Shown in pieces: positions 52,861-61,441 of a stretch of 64,000 bases of DNA; the first letter of the stretch is position 1, and every line of letters starts with the position of its first letter. A program made the position numbers and the translations under genes. The notes under the pieces were generated by a model. The model had not been told where the DNA came from and did not search any database. It worked only from the letters and a program-made list of their open reading frames with translations. The stretch lies in contig CACZWL010000007.1 of the NCBI GenBank assembly GCA_902784865.1, forward strand, positions 40,106-104,105, read 5' to 3'. This DNA comes from an uncultured Bacteroidota bacterium (GTDB lineage Bacteria > Bacteroidota > Bacteroidia > Bacteroidales > P3).

Positions 52861-53424
52861 TTATTGCTCAGTATTTATCTCGCGGATGATGCGGGCGGGG
52901 GTGCCGGCGACCACCGTGTTGGCAGGGACGTCCTTGGTGACCACGCTGCCTGCGGCGACGATGGCGTTCTCGCCGATGGTGACGCCGGCCAGCACCGTCA
53001 CGTTGGCGCCCAGCCAGGCGTTGCGCTTCACCACGATGGGCTTCGTCAGCAGCGAGTGGCGCTGCGAGGGTTCCTCGGGGTGGTACTCGGTGGCCAGCAC
53101 GCAGTGCGGGCCGATGAAGACGTCGTCCTCGATGGTGATGCCGCCGAGGGCAAGGAGGGTGCAGCCGAAGTTGAGGAAGCAGTCGCTCCCGAAGGCGACG
53201 CCGGGGCCGTAGTTGATGTGCAGCGGGGTGAAGACGCGCACGGTGTCGGGCACGTCGCGCCCCGTGATCTGGCGCAGGCTGTCGCGCACCTCGGCCTCGG
53301 TGTGCCAGCCTGTGTTCATCTCGGCGCAAAGGCGCATCGTGCGCTGCACGTCGACGTAGAGGTCGTCGCTGCCGACATAGTCTTTTCCTGTGGGTTTGCT
53401 CTCGTTGCTGTCGTTTGTCTTCAT
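52861..53424 (-). CDS. Sugar O-acetyltransferase, maltose/galactoside acetyltransferase type
   Basis: 187 aa. N-terminal helical mac domain (ALCAEMNTGWHTEAEV-like), then left-handed beta-helix hexapeptide repeats (FLNFGCTLLALGGITIEDDVFIGPHC, WLGANVTVLAGVTIGENAIVAAGSVVTKDVP) ending in GTPARIIREI. Acetyl-CoA dependent. The acceptor is not predictable. Forms a unit with the cyclophilin-like gene. Confidence 0.9.
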   Translation of the reverse strand: MKTNDSNESKPTGKDYVGSDDLYVDVQRTMRLCAEMNTGWHTEAEVRDSLRQITGRDVPDTVRVFTPLHINYGPGVAFGSDCFLNFGCTLLALGGITIEDDVFIGPHCVLATEYHPEEPSQRHSLLTKPIVVKRNAWLGANVTVLAGVTIGENAIVAAGSVVTKDVPANTVVAGTPARIIREINTEQ

Positions 53425-53475
53425 ATTGTGGTAACGCTGCCGTGGCGATTTTATTGCGCGGTGGGGGCGATTAAA

Positions 53476-53512
53476 GTGAGCTGGGCCCCGCCTCCGGCGG
53501 GGCCCAGCTCAC
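53476..53512 (-). terminator. Strong hairpin after the DUF4595-like lipoprotein gene
   Basis: Perfect 17-bp stem starting GTGAGCTGGGCCCCGCC with a 3-nt loop, followed on the minus strand by TTTAATCG. The T-run is short, but position 5 nt after the stop supports termination. Confidence 0.75.
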
Positions 53513-53517
53513 TGGCG

Positions 53518-54309
53518 CTACTCGTAGTATGTGTAGGTCAATCTGTTCACACTTCCATTGCTGCTCACCCAGACGGACGAGACCGGCATCCCGTCGCTGT
53601 CGTAGGTGTAGGTTATGTCATAGTCAACATTCTCGCACGTGCAGATAGACTTTATGGGATTGTTCTTGCACCACGACTGCCCGACATCGTATATCGGCGT
53701 GCCCACCACGGGGAAGGGGCTGGGGTTGCTGTCGTACTTCATGCTATCGATACACCCTGAACTTGAAATAACCTTCACCACATTCCCGTCTTCCCACTCA
53801 TATTTTCTAAAACCTATAAAACCTTCGCTACGTATACGTACTTCACTAACAAAACCCTCCTTGTACACGAGTTCCTTCTCGTACTCCTGCGAATTCTTAA
53901 TCACAAAGAAACCGTCATCAAAGTACGCGTCGCCTTGCTTTATCTTCACTAGGCGGCCTCCTTCATAGAACATCTTTTCATAATAGCCGTAAGGTAATTC
54001 TAACTTATATACTGTATCCAACCGCCCATTGGAATAAACATATTTCTCAATATAACGAGCAAAACCTTCACCTTCGTGAACTAACTCCCTTCCAACCAGC
54101 AAATTGCCATCCCAAAAGAATGTCTCCGTATAGCCGTCGTCATCGTGTACCTGCTTGATTTTCTTTGGAGGCATGTAGGACAGCAGCTCCATGGAGTTGG
54201 TGTCGGGCGAGGTGGTCACCTTGTCCTCGTCCTTGCCACAGGATGCCATGCCGAGCATGGCGAAGGCTAGCATGCCGATTACGAGCTTCTCTTTCAGTCT
54301 TGTCTTCAT
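53518..54309 (-). CDS. Lipoprotein with YD-like beta repeats (DUF4595-like)
   Basis: 263 aa from the ATG at 54309, with lipobox GMASC. The mature part is a string of short beta units with aromatic-Gly turns (FFWDGNLLV, YVYSNGRLDTV, FYEGGRLVKI, YEWEDGNVVKV, YTYDSDGMPV), the pattern of DUF4595/YD-like lipoproteins. Bases 53750-54150 are clearly more AT-rich than the neighbouring genes, hinting at recent acquisition or relaxed codon use. A 150-nt leader separates it from its promoter. Function unknown. Confidence 0.8.
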   Translation of the reverse strand: MKTRLKEKLVIGMLAFAMLGMASCGKDEDKVTTSPDTNSMELLSYMPPKKIKQVHDDDGYTETFFWDGNLLVGRELVHEGEGFARYIEKYVYSNGRLDTVYKLELPYGYYEKMFYEGGRLVKIKQGDAYFDDGFFVIKNSQEYEKELVYKEGFVSEVRIRSEGFIGFRKYEWEDGNVVKVISSSGCIDSMKYDSNPSPFPVVGTPIYDVGQSWCKNNPIKSICTCENVDYDITYTYDSDGMPVSSVWVSSNGSVNRLTYTYYE

Positions 54310-54463
54310 AATGTTTTCAAGCACTGGATTCGTGTCGTGCGCAACCGCTAGTTCCCCTTCAGGCCCGCGAAGAGGGTGGTAAAATACAACGAAGAAAGTG
54401 GAGCCATCCATTGCGTCTCTAATGCACTTTCTCGGCAAACCGTAACTCGGTGGTTTGCGAGTG

Positions 54464-54495
54464 CAAAAGTACGAAAAATATTTGGACTGGCCAAA
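54464..54495 (-). promoter_or_regulatory. Promoter of the DUF4595-like lipoprotein gene
   Basis: Minus strand TTTG, 20-nt spacer, TACTTTTG. The TTTG is part of the T-tract of the upstream operon's terminator. Confidence 0.85.
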
Positions 54496-54532
54496 TAAAA
54501 AATGCCGGAGGCACCCGACGGGTGCCTCCGGC
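54495..54532 (-). terminator. Intrinsic terminator of the 2-oxoacid oxidoreductase operon
   Basis: A 13-bp stem GCCGGAGGCACCC with 3-nt loop, followed on the minus strand by ATTTTTTATTTG. Confidence 0.9.
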
Positions 54533-54553
54533 TTGTATTGGCAGCGTTCAGAC

Positions 54554-55105
54554 TTACAGGGTCTGGACGGCTTCGATGATGCCTTTACCGATTTCGATAG
54601 CCTCCTCGTTCTGGGGAATGAGGTTCCAGTGGCGCTGGGGCAGCGAGTGCTCGAGGCCTTCGTGGATGTACTGCTTGTCGACGATGGGTTTCAGCTTGAG
54701 GAAGCCGCCGAGGACCACCATGTTGAACACCTTGGAGATGCCGAGTTCCTGGGCCTTGGCCGTGGCGGCGATCTTGTAGATGTTGATGTCCTTGCGGGTG
54801 GGCTCGTGGGTGATGCCGTTGGGGTCGTAGATGAGGTAACCGCCGGGCTTCACGCTGGCCTCGAACTTGTCGAGCGACTGCTGGTTGAGGATGATGGCAG
54901 TGTCGAACTGGTTGATGATGGGCGAGCTGATGCGCTCGTCGCTGATGATGACGGAGACGTTGGCCGTGCCGCCGCGCATCTCGGGGCCGTAGCTGGGCAT
55001 CCAGCTGACCTCTTTGTTCTGCATGACGCCGGAGTAGGCAAGAATCTTGCCCATCGAGAGGACACCCTGTCCACCGAAGCCGGCTATGATGATTTCTTCA
55101 GTCAT
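54554..55105 (-). CDS. vorC: 2-oxoacid:ferredoxin oxidoreductase, gamma subunit
   Basis: 183 aa. Starts with IIIAGFGGQGVLSMGKILAYSG, the gamma-subunit signature, and SYGPEMRGGTANV. It is the CoA-binding-associated catalytic subunit in the four-subunit KOR/VOR enzyme. Last gene of the operon, 66 nt after the beta subunit, with CTAG repeats in between. Substrate (2-oxoisovalerate or 2-oxoglutarate) is not certain. Confidence 0.92.
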   Translation of the reverse strand: MTEEIIIAGFGGQGVLSMGKILAYSGVMQNKEVSWMPSYGPEMRGGTANVSVIISDERISSPIINQFDTAIILNQQSLDKFEASVKPGGYLIYDPNGITHEPTRKDINIYKIAATAKAQELGISKVFNMVVLGGFLKLKPIVDKQYIHEGLEHSLPQRHWNLIPQNEEAIEIGKGIIEAVQTL

Positions 55106-55133
55106 TTCTTTTTGTTTTTTGTTGTTTTCAATT

Positions 55134-55168
55134 CTAGTTGAACTAGCTGAACTAGTTATACTAGCTCT
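55134..55168. repeat. CTAGNTGAA nonamer array within the operon
   Basis: Four CTAG-centred 9-nt units (CTAGTTGAA, CTAGCTGAA, CTAGTTATA, CTAGCTCTT) in the spacer between the beta and gamma subunit genes. Confidence 0.8.
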
Positions 55169-55171
55169 TTA

Positions 55172-56023
55172 TTATTGCATGACGGTCAGGGGGTGATCCA
55201 GCACGAGGCGCTCGGCGGTGATGCCTTCGGCAATCTTGCCGTCGACCTTGATGTCGCCGATGGGATAGTTGGGCATCATGTTGTCTTCCATCCACTTGTT
55301 GGCGGCCACGGGGGTCATCTTCCAGCCGGAGTTGCAGTTGGAGAGGATTTCGACGAAGCTGAGGCCTTTGCCGAGTTTCTGGTTCTCGAAGGCTTTGCGG
55401 ATAGCGGCTTTGGCCTTGCGGACGGCGCCGGGGTTCTGGACGCTCTGGCGGGTGACGTAGTAGGTGCCCGGGAGGGTGGCCAGGAGTTCGGTCATGCGGA
55501 GGGGGTAGCCGTTGAGGTCGACGCGGCGGCCGTAGGGGGTGGTGGCGCTGCGCATGCCCACGAGGGTGGTGGGGGCCATCTGGCCACCGGTCATGCCGTA
55601 GATACCGTTGTTGACGAAGATCATGGTGATGTTCTCGCCGCGGTTGGCGGCGTGGATGGTCTCGGCGGTGCCGATGGCGGCCAGGTCGCCGTCGCCCTGA
55701 TAGGTGAAGACGTAGCACTCGGGGTTGAGGCGTTTGATGGCGGTGGCGACCGCGGGGGCGCGGCCGTGGGCGGCCTCCTGGAAGTCAACGTCGAAGTAGT
55801 TGTAGGCCAGCACGGAGCAGCCGACGGGGCTGACGCCGACGGTCTTGTCCTGGATGCCCATCTCGTCGATGACCTCGGCGATGAGGCGGTGGGTGGTGCC
55901 GTGGCCGCAGCCGGGGCAGTAGTGCATGACGGCGTCGGTCAGTACTTTGGTCTTGGTGTAAACCTCGGTGTAACCATCATTGAGCAGCTCTTGTCTGCGA
56001 GCTTCTATATCTTTGTTTGCCAT
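55172..56023 (-). CDS. vorA: 2-oxoacid:ferredoxin oxidoreductase, beta (TPP) subunit
   Basis: 283 aa. Contains the [4Fe-4S]/TPP entry HYCPGCGHG, the TPP-Mg motif GDGDLAAIG...NNGIYGMTGGQ, and the C-terminal NCNSGW. Decarboxylates the 2-oxoacid and passes electrons to ferredoxin. Co-transcribed 9 nt after the alpha subunit. Confidence 0.94.
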   Translation of the reverse strand: MANKDIEARRQELLNDGYTEVYTKTKVLTDAVMHYCPGCGHGTTHRLIAEVIDEMGIQDKTVGVSPVGCSVLAYNYFDVDFQEAAHGRAPAVATAIKRLNPECYVFTYQGDGDLAAIGTAETIHAANRGENITMIFVNNGIYGMTGGQMAPTTLVGMRSATTPYGRRVDLNGYPLRMTELLATLPGTYYVTRQSVQNPGAVRKAKAAIRKAFENQKLGKGLSFVEILSNCNSGWKMTPVAANKWMEDNMMPNYPIGDIKVDGKIAEGITAERLVLDHPLTVMQ

Positions 56024-56032
56024 ATTGATTCC

Positions 56033-57115
56033 TTATTTAATGATTTTGTTTTCAAGAGCTTCCAGGACCTCGGTCGGGGTGGGGATGATACCACCGAAGC
56101 GGCCGAAGTGCTCGGTTTTGACGTTGCACTCGGTGGCGAGGCGGACGTCTTCGATCATCTGACCGGCGCTCATCTCGACGCAGAGGATACCTTTCACGCG
56201 TTTGGCGACCTCGGCGAGCTGCTTGGTGGGGAAGGGGAAGAGGGTGATGAGGCGGAACAGACCCACCTTGATGCCCTTTTCGCGAGCCATCTGCATGGCT
56301 TTCATGGCGATGCGGCTGGAGGAGCCGTAGGCCACGAAGATGTAGTCGGCATCCTCGCAGTTGATGGTCTCGTAGCGCACTTCTTTCTCCTTCATCTCGG
56401 CGTATTTGGCCTGCAGTTTGTGGTTGAACACTTCCTGGCGGGCGCTTTCAAGCTCGAGCGAGGTGATGATGTTGTGGCCGCGGGCAGCGGGCTTGCCCCA
56501 GGTGCCCCAGGGGGCGTGCTGGCGGCGCTCCTCTTCGGTCCAGCGGGCGATGTTGTCGCGGGTGTAGAGTTTCTCCATGCACTGGCCGATGGCGCCGTCG
56601 GAGAGGATGAGGACGGGGTTGCGGTATTTGAAGGCAATGTCCCATGCGTCGAACACGAAGTCGTACATCTCCTGCACCGAAGCGGGGGCGAGGGTGTAGA
56701 GCTGGTAGTCGCCGTGGCCGCCGCCCTTGACGCTCTGGAAGTAGTCGCTCTGCGAGGGCTGGATGGTGCCCAGACCGGGGCCGCCGCGCATGACGTTGAC
56801 GATGACGCAGGGGATTTCGGCGCCGGCGAGGTAGGTCAGACCTTCCTGCATCAGCGAGATTCCGGGCGAGGAGCTCGAGGTGGCCACTTTCTTGCCGGTA
56901 GCGGCACCGCCGTAGACCATGTTGATGGAGGAGACCTCCGATTCAGCCTGCAGCACCACCATGCCGGTGGTCTCCCAGGGTTTCTCTGCCATGAGGGTTT
57001 CCATAACTTCCGACTGCGGGGTGATGGGATAGCCGAAGTAGCCGTCCGTACCGCTGGCAATCATTGCTTGGGCAATAGCTTCGTTGCCCTTCATCAGTTT
57101 CAGTTCTCTTGCCAT
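56033..57115 (-). CDS. vorB: 2-oxoacid:ferredoxin oxidoreductase, alpha subunit (VorB-like)
   Basis: 360 aa. Pyrimidine-binding domain: KGNEAIAQAMIASGTDGYFGYPITPQSE in two parts, SSPGISLMQEGLTYLAGAE, and PSQSDYFQSVKGGGHGDY; C-terminal transketolase-like domain (YIFVAYGSSSRIAMKA). Best match in layout to 3-methyl-2-oxobutanoate (branched-chain) oxidoreductase VorB, though KorA is similar. Fits amino-acid fermentation. Confidence 0.9.
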   Translation of the reverse strand: MARELKLMKGNEAIAQAMIASGTDGYFGYPITPQSEVMETLMAEKPWETTGMVVLQAESEVSSINMVYGGAATGKKVATSSSSPGISLMQEGLTYLAGAEIPCVIVNVMRGGPGLGTIQPSQSDYFQSVKGGGHGDYQLYTLAPASVQEMYDFVFDAWDIAFKYRNPVLILSDGAIGQCMEKLYTRDNIARWTEEERRQHAPWGTWGKPAARGHNIITSLELESARQEVFNHKLQAKYAEMKEKEVRYETINCEDADYIFVAYGSSSRIAMKAMQMAREKGIKVGLFRLITLFPFPTKQLAEVAKRVKGILCVEMSAGQMIEDVRLATECNVKTEHFGRFGGIIPTPTEVLEALENKIIK

Positions 57116-57136
57116 ATTGTTTCCTCTTTTCGTGTG

Positions 57137-57355
57137 TTAGATTTGTTTTTTGTAAACGGAAATCACCCCGTCGGGGCACACCATCGCGCAGCTGGCGCAA
57201 CCGATGCAGTTCTCGTTGACGGTATGGGTGTAGTTGTAGCCCTTTCCGTTCACTTCCTTCGACAACTCGAGGCATTTCATCGGGCAGACGGGCACACAGA
57301 CTCCGCAGCCTTTGCAACGCTCGGTATCGACAATGATTTGTCCTTTAAATGCCAT
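57137..57355 (-). CDS. vorD: 4Fe-4S ferredoxin-type delta subunit
   Basis: 72 aa with two CxxCxxCxxxC(P) clusters (CKGCGVCVPVCP and CIGCASCAMVCP). As first gene of the operon it is the electron-accepting subunit of the oxidoreductase. Spacer of 21 nt to vorB. Confidence 0.93.
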   Translation of the reverse strand: MAFKGQIIVDTERCKGCGVCVPVCPMKCLELSKEVNGKGYNYTHTVNENCIGCASCAMVCPDGVISVYKKQI

Positions 57356-57411
57356 ATTTTTAATGTTATAAGATTAATAAAACGTTGTTTTTTTTCAATA
57401 ATAACTGCCTG

Positions 57412-57446
57412 CAAAAGTACGAAATATTTTTCATTCCATCACCAAA
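57412..57446 (-). promoter_or_regulatory. Promoter of the 2-oxoacid oxidoreductase operon
   Basis: Minus strand TACTTTTG (57412-57419) with a TTTG 23 nt upstream, slightly longer than the usual 19-21. Leader about 55 nt. Confidence 0.7.
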
Positions 57447-57627
57447 AATGGTGAAAATATTTTATATTTCAACACAATCCACTGATTGATAAGCTGTTGT
57501 ACAAACATCGGTTTTGCGCTCGGAAAGCGGCCCTTTTTTTGAAAAAAAACAGTTTTTTATACACCTGAAACAGAGCGAGTTGAGAAAAATGTTCAAAAAA
57601 AATTCATTTTGCGTGTTACTTTTTCCG

Positions 57628-57635
57628 TATTTTTG
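57628..57635 (+). promoter_or_regulatory. -7 box of the ECF sigma operon
   Basis: TATTTTTG, about 40 nt before the sigma gene start. A TTTG lies 16 nt upstream, shorter than ideal. Confidence 0.65.
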
Positions 57636-57676
57636 CATCTAACGTATATAGGAAACCAAACGAAAAAAACAATGCG

Positions 57677-58180
57677 GTGACCCAGAGGGAGACAGGACAT
57701 ACAGAATTCGAGCAGATGCTGCGTCGCTCGCGCCGCATCCTGTACAAAGTATGCCTTGCTTTCACCGACCGGCAGGCGGACAATGTCGACGACCTCTACC
57801 AGGAAATCGTCTGCAACCTCTGGCGCGGATGGCCGAAATTCCGCGGCGAAAGCGACCCCACCTCTTGGGTCTACCGCATAGCCCTCAACACCGCAGGCAT
57901 GGAACTGCGCAAACGCAAACAGAATGAACGATACGAATTCATACCCCTCGACGAGAACCTCGCCGACACCCTCGCCGAAGAAACCGACCCGCGACGCGAA
58001 CACCTCTACAACCTCACCGACCAGCTGCCCGACGACGAAAAGAAACTCCTCTTACTGCACCTCAACCACCTCTCACATGCCCAGATCGCCGATATAGTAG
58101 GCTCCTCCGAATCCGCCGTCAAACAGCGCCTCTACCGTATCCGACAAAAGTTAATCCAAATGCATAAACAAGAACAATGA
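57677..58180 (+). CDS. ECF RNA polymerase sigma factor
   Basis: 167 aa. Sigma region 2 (ILYKVCLAFTDRQADNVDDLYQEIVCNLWRGW in part) and region 4 (LPDDEKKLLLLHLNHLSHAQIADIVGSSESAVKQRLYRIRQKL). GTG start at 57677; the nearby ATG is out of frame. Overlaps the next gene by ATGA. The following small membrane protein is typical of anti-sigma-linked partners in Bacteroidota. Confidence 0.9.
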   Translation: MTQRETGHTEFEQMLRRSRRILYKVCLAFTDRQADNVDDLYQEIVCNLWRGWPKFRGESDPTSWVYRIALNTAGMELRKRKQNERYEFIPLDENLADTLAEETDPRREHLYNLTDQLPDDEKKLLLLHLNHLSHAQIADIVGSSESAVKQRLYRIRQKLIQMHKQEQ

Positions 58181-58866
58181 ACAAAGAAAACCACACAATC
58201 CCGCATCCCGGCATTGACGTTGCCGAAGAAGATGCCCTTTTCGCCGACCTCCTGGCCCTTTGGGACGAGCAGTCGGCCCGCATCGACCGCGCCTTGGCCA
58301 AATCTGACCTCGTCGCCTCGCCCCACCCGAGGAAGCCCCACCCCTCCGCCCCTTGGCGCCTTCGTATGCTGGCTGCCTATGCCGTCCTCTCCGTGGTGGC
58401 CCTCGCCGCCACTGTCTATTGGGGCATCCTCATCCCCTCCCTCGTCTTCAACACCGCCTCCCTCGTCACCAGCCTTGTCATCGAGTGCATCTTCCTGACC
58501 CTCTTCGCCAAATGCCTCTACTGGGCAGTCAGCCTCCACATCTACGACCCCGCGCGTGTGGGCGTCCTCCGCATGTCGCGCTTCATCCGCCGTTCCCACA
58601 TGCGCCCCCACTATGGCACCTGCCCCGAGGGCAAGCGCCGGGCCGCCGTGCGCCCCCTCGTCGCCGAGCCCCGTGCCAACGCCCTCGCCATCAACCACGT
58701 CCGCTTCTGTACCCGCCAAGCCGCTGCGGCCTGCGTCGCCGCCCTGTTCGCCCTCACCGTCGTCTCCTGCTCCACCACCGGCATCGACGGATACGCCATC
58801 ACCCAGGACCACCCCGGCCGCGCCGCCACCATCGAGAACGTCGCGCAAATCATCGACCGTATATGA
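58177..58866 (+). CDS. Membrane protein, probable anti-sigma-type partner
   Basis: 229 aa. N-terminal cytosolic part has LWDEQSARIDRALA, a pattern seen in proteins that follow ECF sigma genes. Membrane helices at about 62-85 (AAYAVLSVVALAATVYWGIL), 90-115 and 188-205. The C-terminal part faces outward. Role as sigma regulator is inferred from overlap with the sigma gene. Confidence 0.72.
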   Translation: MNKENHTIPHPGIDVAEEDALFADLLALWDEQSARIDRALAKSDLVASPHPRKPHPSAPWRLRMLAAYAVLSVVALAATVYWGILIPSLVFNTASLVTSLVIECIFLTLFAKCLYWAVSLHIYDPARVGVLRMSRFIRRSHMRPHYGTCPEGKRRAAVRPLVAEPRANALAINHVRFCTRQAAAACVAALFALTVVSCSTTGIDGYAITQDHPGRAATIENVAQIIDRI

Positions 58867-59375
58867 ACCCCCAAAGGCCCATATCACGCCTCACCTCCTG
58901 GCCTGCGACGCTGACCTTCTGCCTGCTGATCGTCCTGGGCGTGCTTGCCGTCAAACTCTGGCCCCGCACCGTCCCCTTCGAGCAGTGCAGCGAGGTGTAC
59001 AAGAAGTATGCAGGGGCGGACGGGGTCGACGCCTCTTTCCTTAAGGACTTTAGGGTCAATGACTCGGTTGCTGTCGATGTGGTCTTGCTGGAAGCCCGAA
59101 CCGATTCCGCGTGGGGCATGCTGCTGCAGGACTTCAACATCACGCCGCCGCCACAGGAGGTCACAGAGATAATGGGTGATGATTGTATAGACATCTGGGC
59201 AGCACCAAAGAAAGACTATTCTCTTCCAATGGATTCAATTCTATTAAACAACGACTTGATTGCCATGTCGTGGACCGATCGCAGAATCAGTGTATTTTCC
59301 ATCGAAACAATGCAGCAACTGCGTTCCGTGATACACAATCAGATTAAAGAAAGTATATCCAAAAGCCAAAACTAA
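58863..59375 (+). CDS. Single-pass membrane protein of unknown function
   Basis: 170 aa from the ATG overlapping the previous stop. One N-terminal helix (LTFCLLIVLGVLAVKLWP), then a soluble domain with DVVLLEARTDSAWGMLLQDF. The second half is noticeably more AT-rich. No family recognised. Third gene of the sigma operon. Confidence 0.7.
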   Translation: MNPQRPISRLTSWPATLTFCLLIVLGVLAVKLWPRTVPFEQCSEVYKKYAGADGVDASFLKDFRVNDSVAVDVVLLEARTDSAWGMLLQDFNITPPPQEVTEIMGDDCIDIWAAPKKDYSLPMDSILLNNDLIAMSWTDRRISVFSIETMQQLRSVIHNQIKESISKSQN

Positions 59376-59388
59376 AAAACCAAACAAA

Positions 59389-59670
59389 ATGAACAAAACA
59401 ACTAAAACCGTAGCACTGTTTTCAGTGCTGAGTCTGATGGCCGCAGGCTGTCAGAAAGAAAATGCAGCCGATTTCGCGTCTGGAGCATACACCTCCGAGG
59501 CCAACAGCCTGTACCTTGTACAGTATGCAGTCGATGGCGTACACTATCAAGCGACCTTCCACAGCAAATTTGCCGGCACCGATTTGATTCCTGCTGGCAG
59601 ATACCCCGCCACACTAACCCAACACAGAGACAAAAATATGGTTTATATCGATCTCGGTGAAATCATGTAG
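59389..59670 (+). CDS. Small lipoprotein of unknown function
   Basis: 93 aa. Lipobox LMAAGC, then a short beta-rich domain (VQYAVDGVHYQATFHSK). No family recognised. Thirteen nt after the previous gene, so probably co-transcribed. Slightly overlaps sequence upstream of the LRR gene. Confidence 0.7.
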   Translation: MNKTTKTVALFSVLSLMAAGCQKENAADFASGAYTSEANSLYLVQYAVDGVHYQATFHSKFAGTDLIPAGRYPATLTQHRDKNMVYIDLGEIM

Positions 59671-59695
59671 AATTGTAAAACAAAAACATACAGCA

Positions 59696-61441
59696 ATGAA
59701 ACACAATGCTATCAAATCCCTCGCCGCAATCATCGTCGCAGCGTGCCTGCCCACTGCCGCTTCGGCGCAGAACTTCATGTCGGGCGGAATAGGCTACCAC
59801 ATCCTTTCCTCGGAAGACCATACGGTTGAAGTGACTACCAGCGAGAGCTGCACCCCCTATCGCGGCAACATCAACATCCCCGCAACCGTGACCTATGGGG
59901 GTACTACCTACGACGTGGTGGCCCTGGGCGACGAGGCCTTCTCGAGCGCCTTCATCACCAGCATCACCATTCCGACATCGGTGACCCGCATAGGGTACGG
60001 CTGTTTCTTCTTTGCCCTGCTCCCGTCGGCCATCACCATCCCGGCCTCGGTTACCGAGGTCGAGCCGCTGGCCTTTGCCGCAAACGGCCTCACCACTATC
60101 AACGTGGACGCGGACAATCCCGCCTACCGGGGGATAAACGGCATGTTGTTCAGCAAGGATTCGACTACCCTTGTAGCCTGCCCCAAGACCAGGAGCGGCA
60201 CCGTCGTCCTGCCGCAGGAGACGAGGTTCATAGCCTCACTGGCCTTCGCCTACTGCCAGAACCTCGCCAGCGTGACCCTCCCCGAGGGCCTCCAGGGCAT
60301 AGGGGGCGGGGCCTTTGTATCCAATCTGTCTCTCAACAACGTGGTCATCCCCGCGTCGGTGACGTTCATTGAGGGCAACCCCTTCCCCAATTGCCCCGCC
60401 CTGAGCAACCTCTCCATTGCCGAGGGCAACACGCGCTACTACATGGACGGGACGATGATCTATTCCGCCGGCGGCGACACCCTGGTCTCGGCCCACATGA
60501 GTGCGGACTCGGTCTACCTGCCCAACACTCTGCGCCACTTGAGCGGATTTGGCGGCAACACAAATGTCAGGTTCGTACAGGTGCCCAATGGGGTCATCTC
60601 CATCGGCAACGAGGCCTTCAATGGAAGCACGCTGGCGAGCATAGACCTGCCGGGCAGCATGAGCCGTATCGACGGCTGGGCGTTCAGCAGCTGCGCGTCG
60701 CTGACCCGCGTCGGCATGCCGACAACCCTCGACTCGATGGGCACAGGATGCTTCTATAGCTGCAGCGGCCTGGCGGCAATCAGCATCCCCGACGGCCTGC
60801 CTACCATCCCCAAACAGGCCTTCTTCATGTGCACCTCGCTGGCTGACGTCTCCTGGGGCAACGCCGTGGAGCTCATCGACACAGGGGCTTTCAGCAACTG
60901 CCCCCTGACGGAGCTGACCCTGCCTCCCACTCTACGCGTAATCAGGCAGGCCGCCTTCATCGGCGACTACCGCGGCAGGCTCGGCAAGGTCTCGTTCACC
61001 GCGCCCATCGACACCATTGAAATGGACGCCTTCTACAACCAGCCCCTCCGCCTCCTGCGTCTACAGAACACCGTGCCGCCCGTCACTACCGACTATGGAT
61101 GCCTCGACGGCATACAAGTCGACACAATATACATACCCTGCGGAACCATGGCGACCTATCTTGCCGACGACTACTGGGGCCAATTCGCCAATGCCTACCA
61201 CGAGGACTGCAACGGCATTGAGGACACGCATCACGAAAAAGTAACAGTGCTCTCGCAGGGCAATCTTATTGCAATTCATGGGGCGCAGGGAGAGCCGGTA
61301 TATGTATTCGATGCGCTCGGACGGCAGGTGTACCATGCCGCATGCGCCTCCGACAGGGAAACCGCCAGCATGCCCTCTTCCGGCGTCTATGTCGTCAAGG
61401 TCGGAAACAACACGGCAATGAAAGTTGTGAGCGTCCATTGA
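59696..61441 (+). CDS. Leucine-rich repeat (BspA-like) protein with T9SS type A sorting domain
   Basis: 581 aa from the ATG at 59696 (signal peptide ends AASAQ). Residues about 60-470 are BspA-type LRR_5 units (ITIPTSVTRIGYGCFF, VTLPEGLQGIGGGAF, IDLPGSMSRIDGWAF, ISIPDGLPTIPKQAF, LTLPPTLRVIRQAAF). The C-terminal 75 residues (NLIAIHGAQGEPVYVFDALGRQVYH, ending MKVVSVH) form a sorting-type domain. BspA-like proteins bind host matrix or other bacteria. Placement downstream of the ECF operon suggests shared control. Confidence 0.9.
   Translation: MKHNAIKSLAAIIVAACLPTAASAQNFMSGGIGYHILSSEDHTVEVTTSESCTPYRGNINIPATVTYGGTTYDVVALGDEAFSSAFITSITIPTSVTRIGYGCFFFALLPSAITIPASVTEVEPLAFAANGLTTINVDADNPAYRGINGMLFSKDSTTLVACPKTRSGTVVLPQETRFIASLAFAYCQNLASVTLPEGLQGIGGGAFVSNLSLNNVVIPASVTFIEGNPFPNCPALSNLSIAEGNTRYYMDGTMIYSAGGDTLVSAHMSADSVYLPNTLRHLSGFGGNTNVRFVQVPNGVISIGNEAFNGSTLASIDLPGSMSRIDGWAFSSCASLTRVGMPTTLDSMGTGCFYSCSGLAAISIPDGLPTIPKQAFFMCTSLADVSWGNAVELIDTGAFSNCPLTELTLPPTLRVIRQAAFIGDYRGRLGKVSFTAPIDTIEMDAFYNQPLRLLRLQNTVPPVTTDYGCLDGIQVDTIYIPCGTMATYLADDYWGQFANAYHEDCNGIEDTHHEKVTVLSQGNLIAIHGAQGEPVYVFDALGRQVYHAACASDRETASMPSSGVYVVKVGNNTAMKVVSVH

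Larger units (their letters stand above)
57356..57676. other. 321-bp divergent spacer with repeat copy F
   Basis: Between the vor and ECF sigma promoters lies a copy of the dispersed spacer element (about 57478-57560: CCACTGATTGATAAGCTGTTGTAC, then GGCCCTTTTTTTGAAAAAAAAC). No gene seen. Confidence 0.65.

Noticed and set aside
55175-57454. 759-codon frame opposite the oxidoreductase operon
   Set aside because: It spans four genuine genes and their spacers and crosses their promoter; no protein family features.
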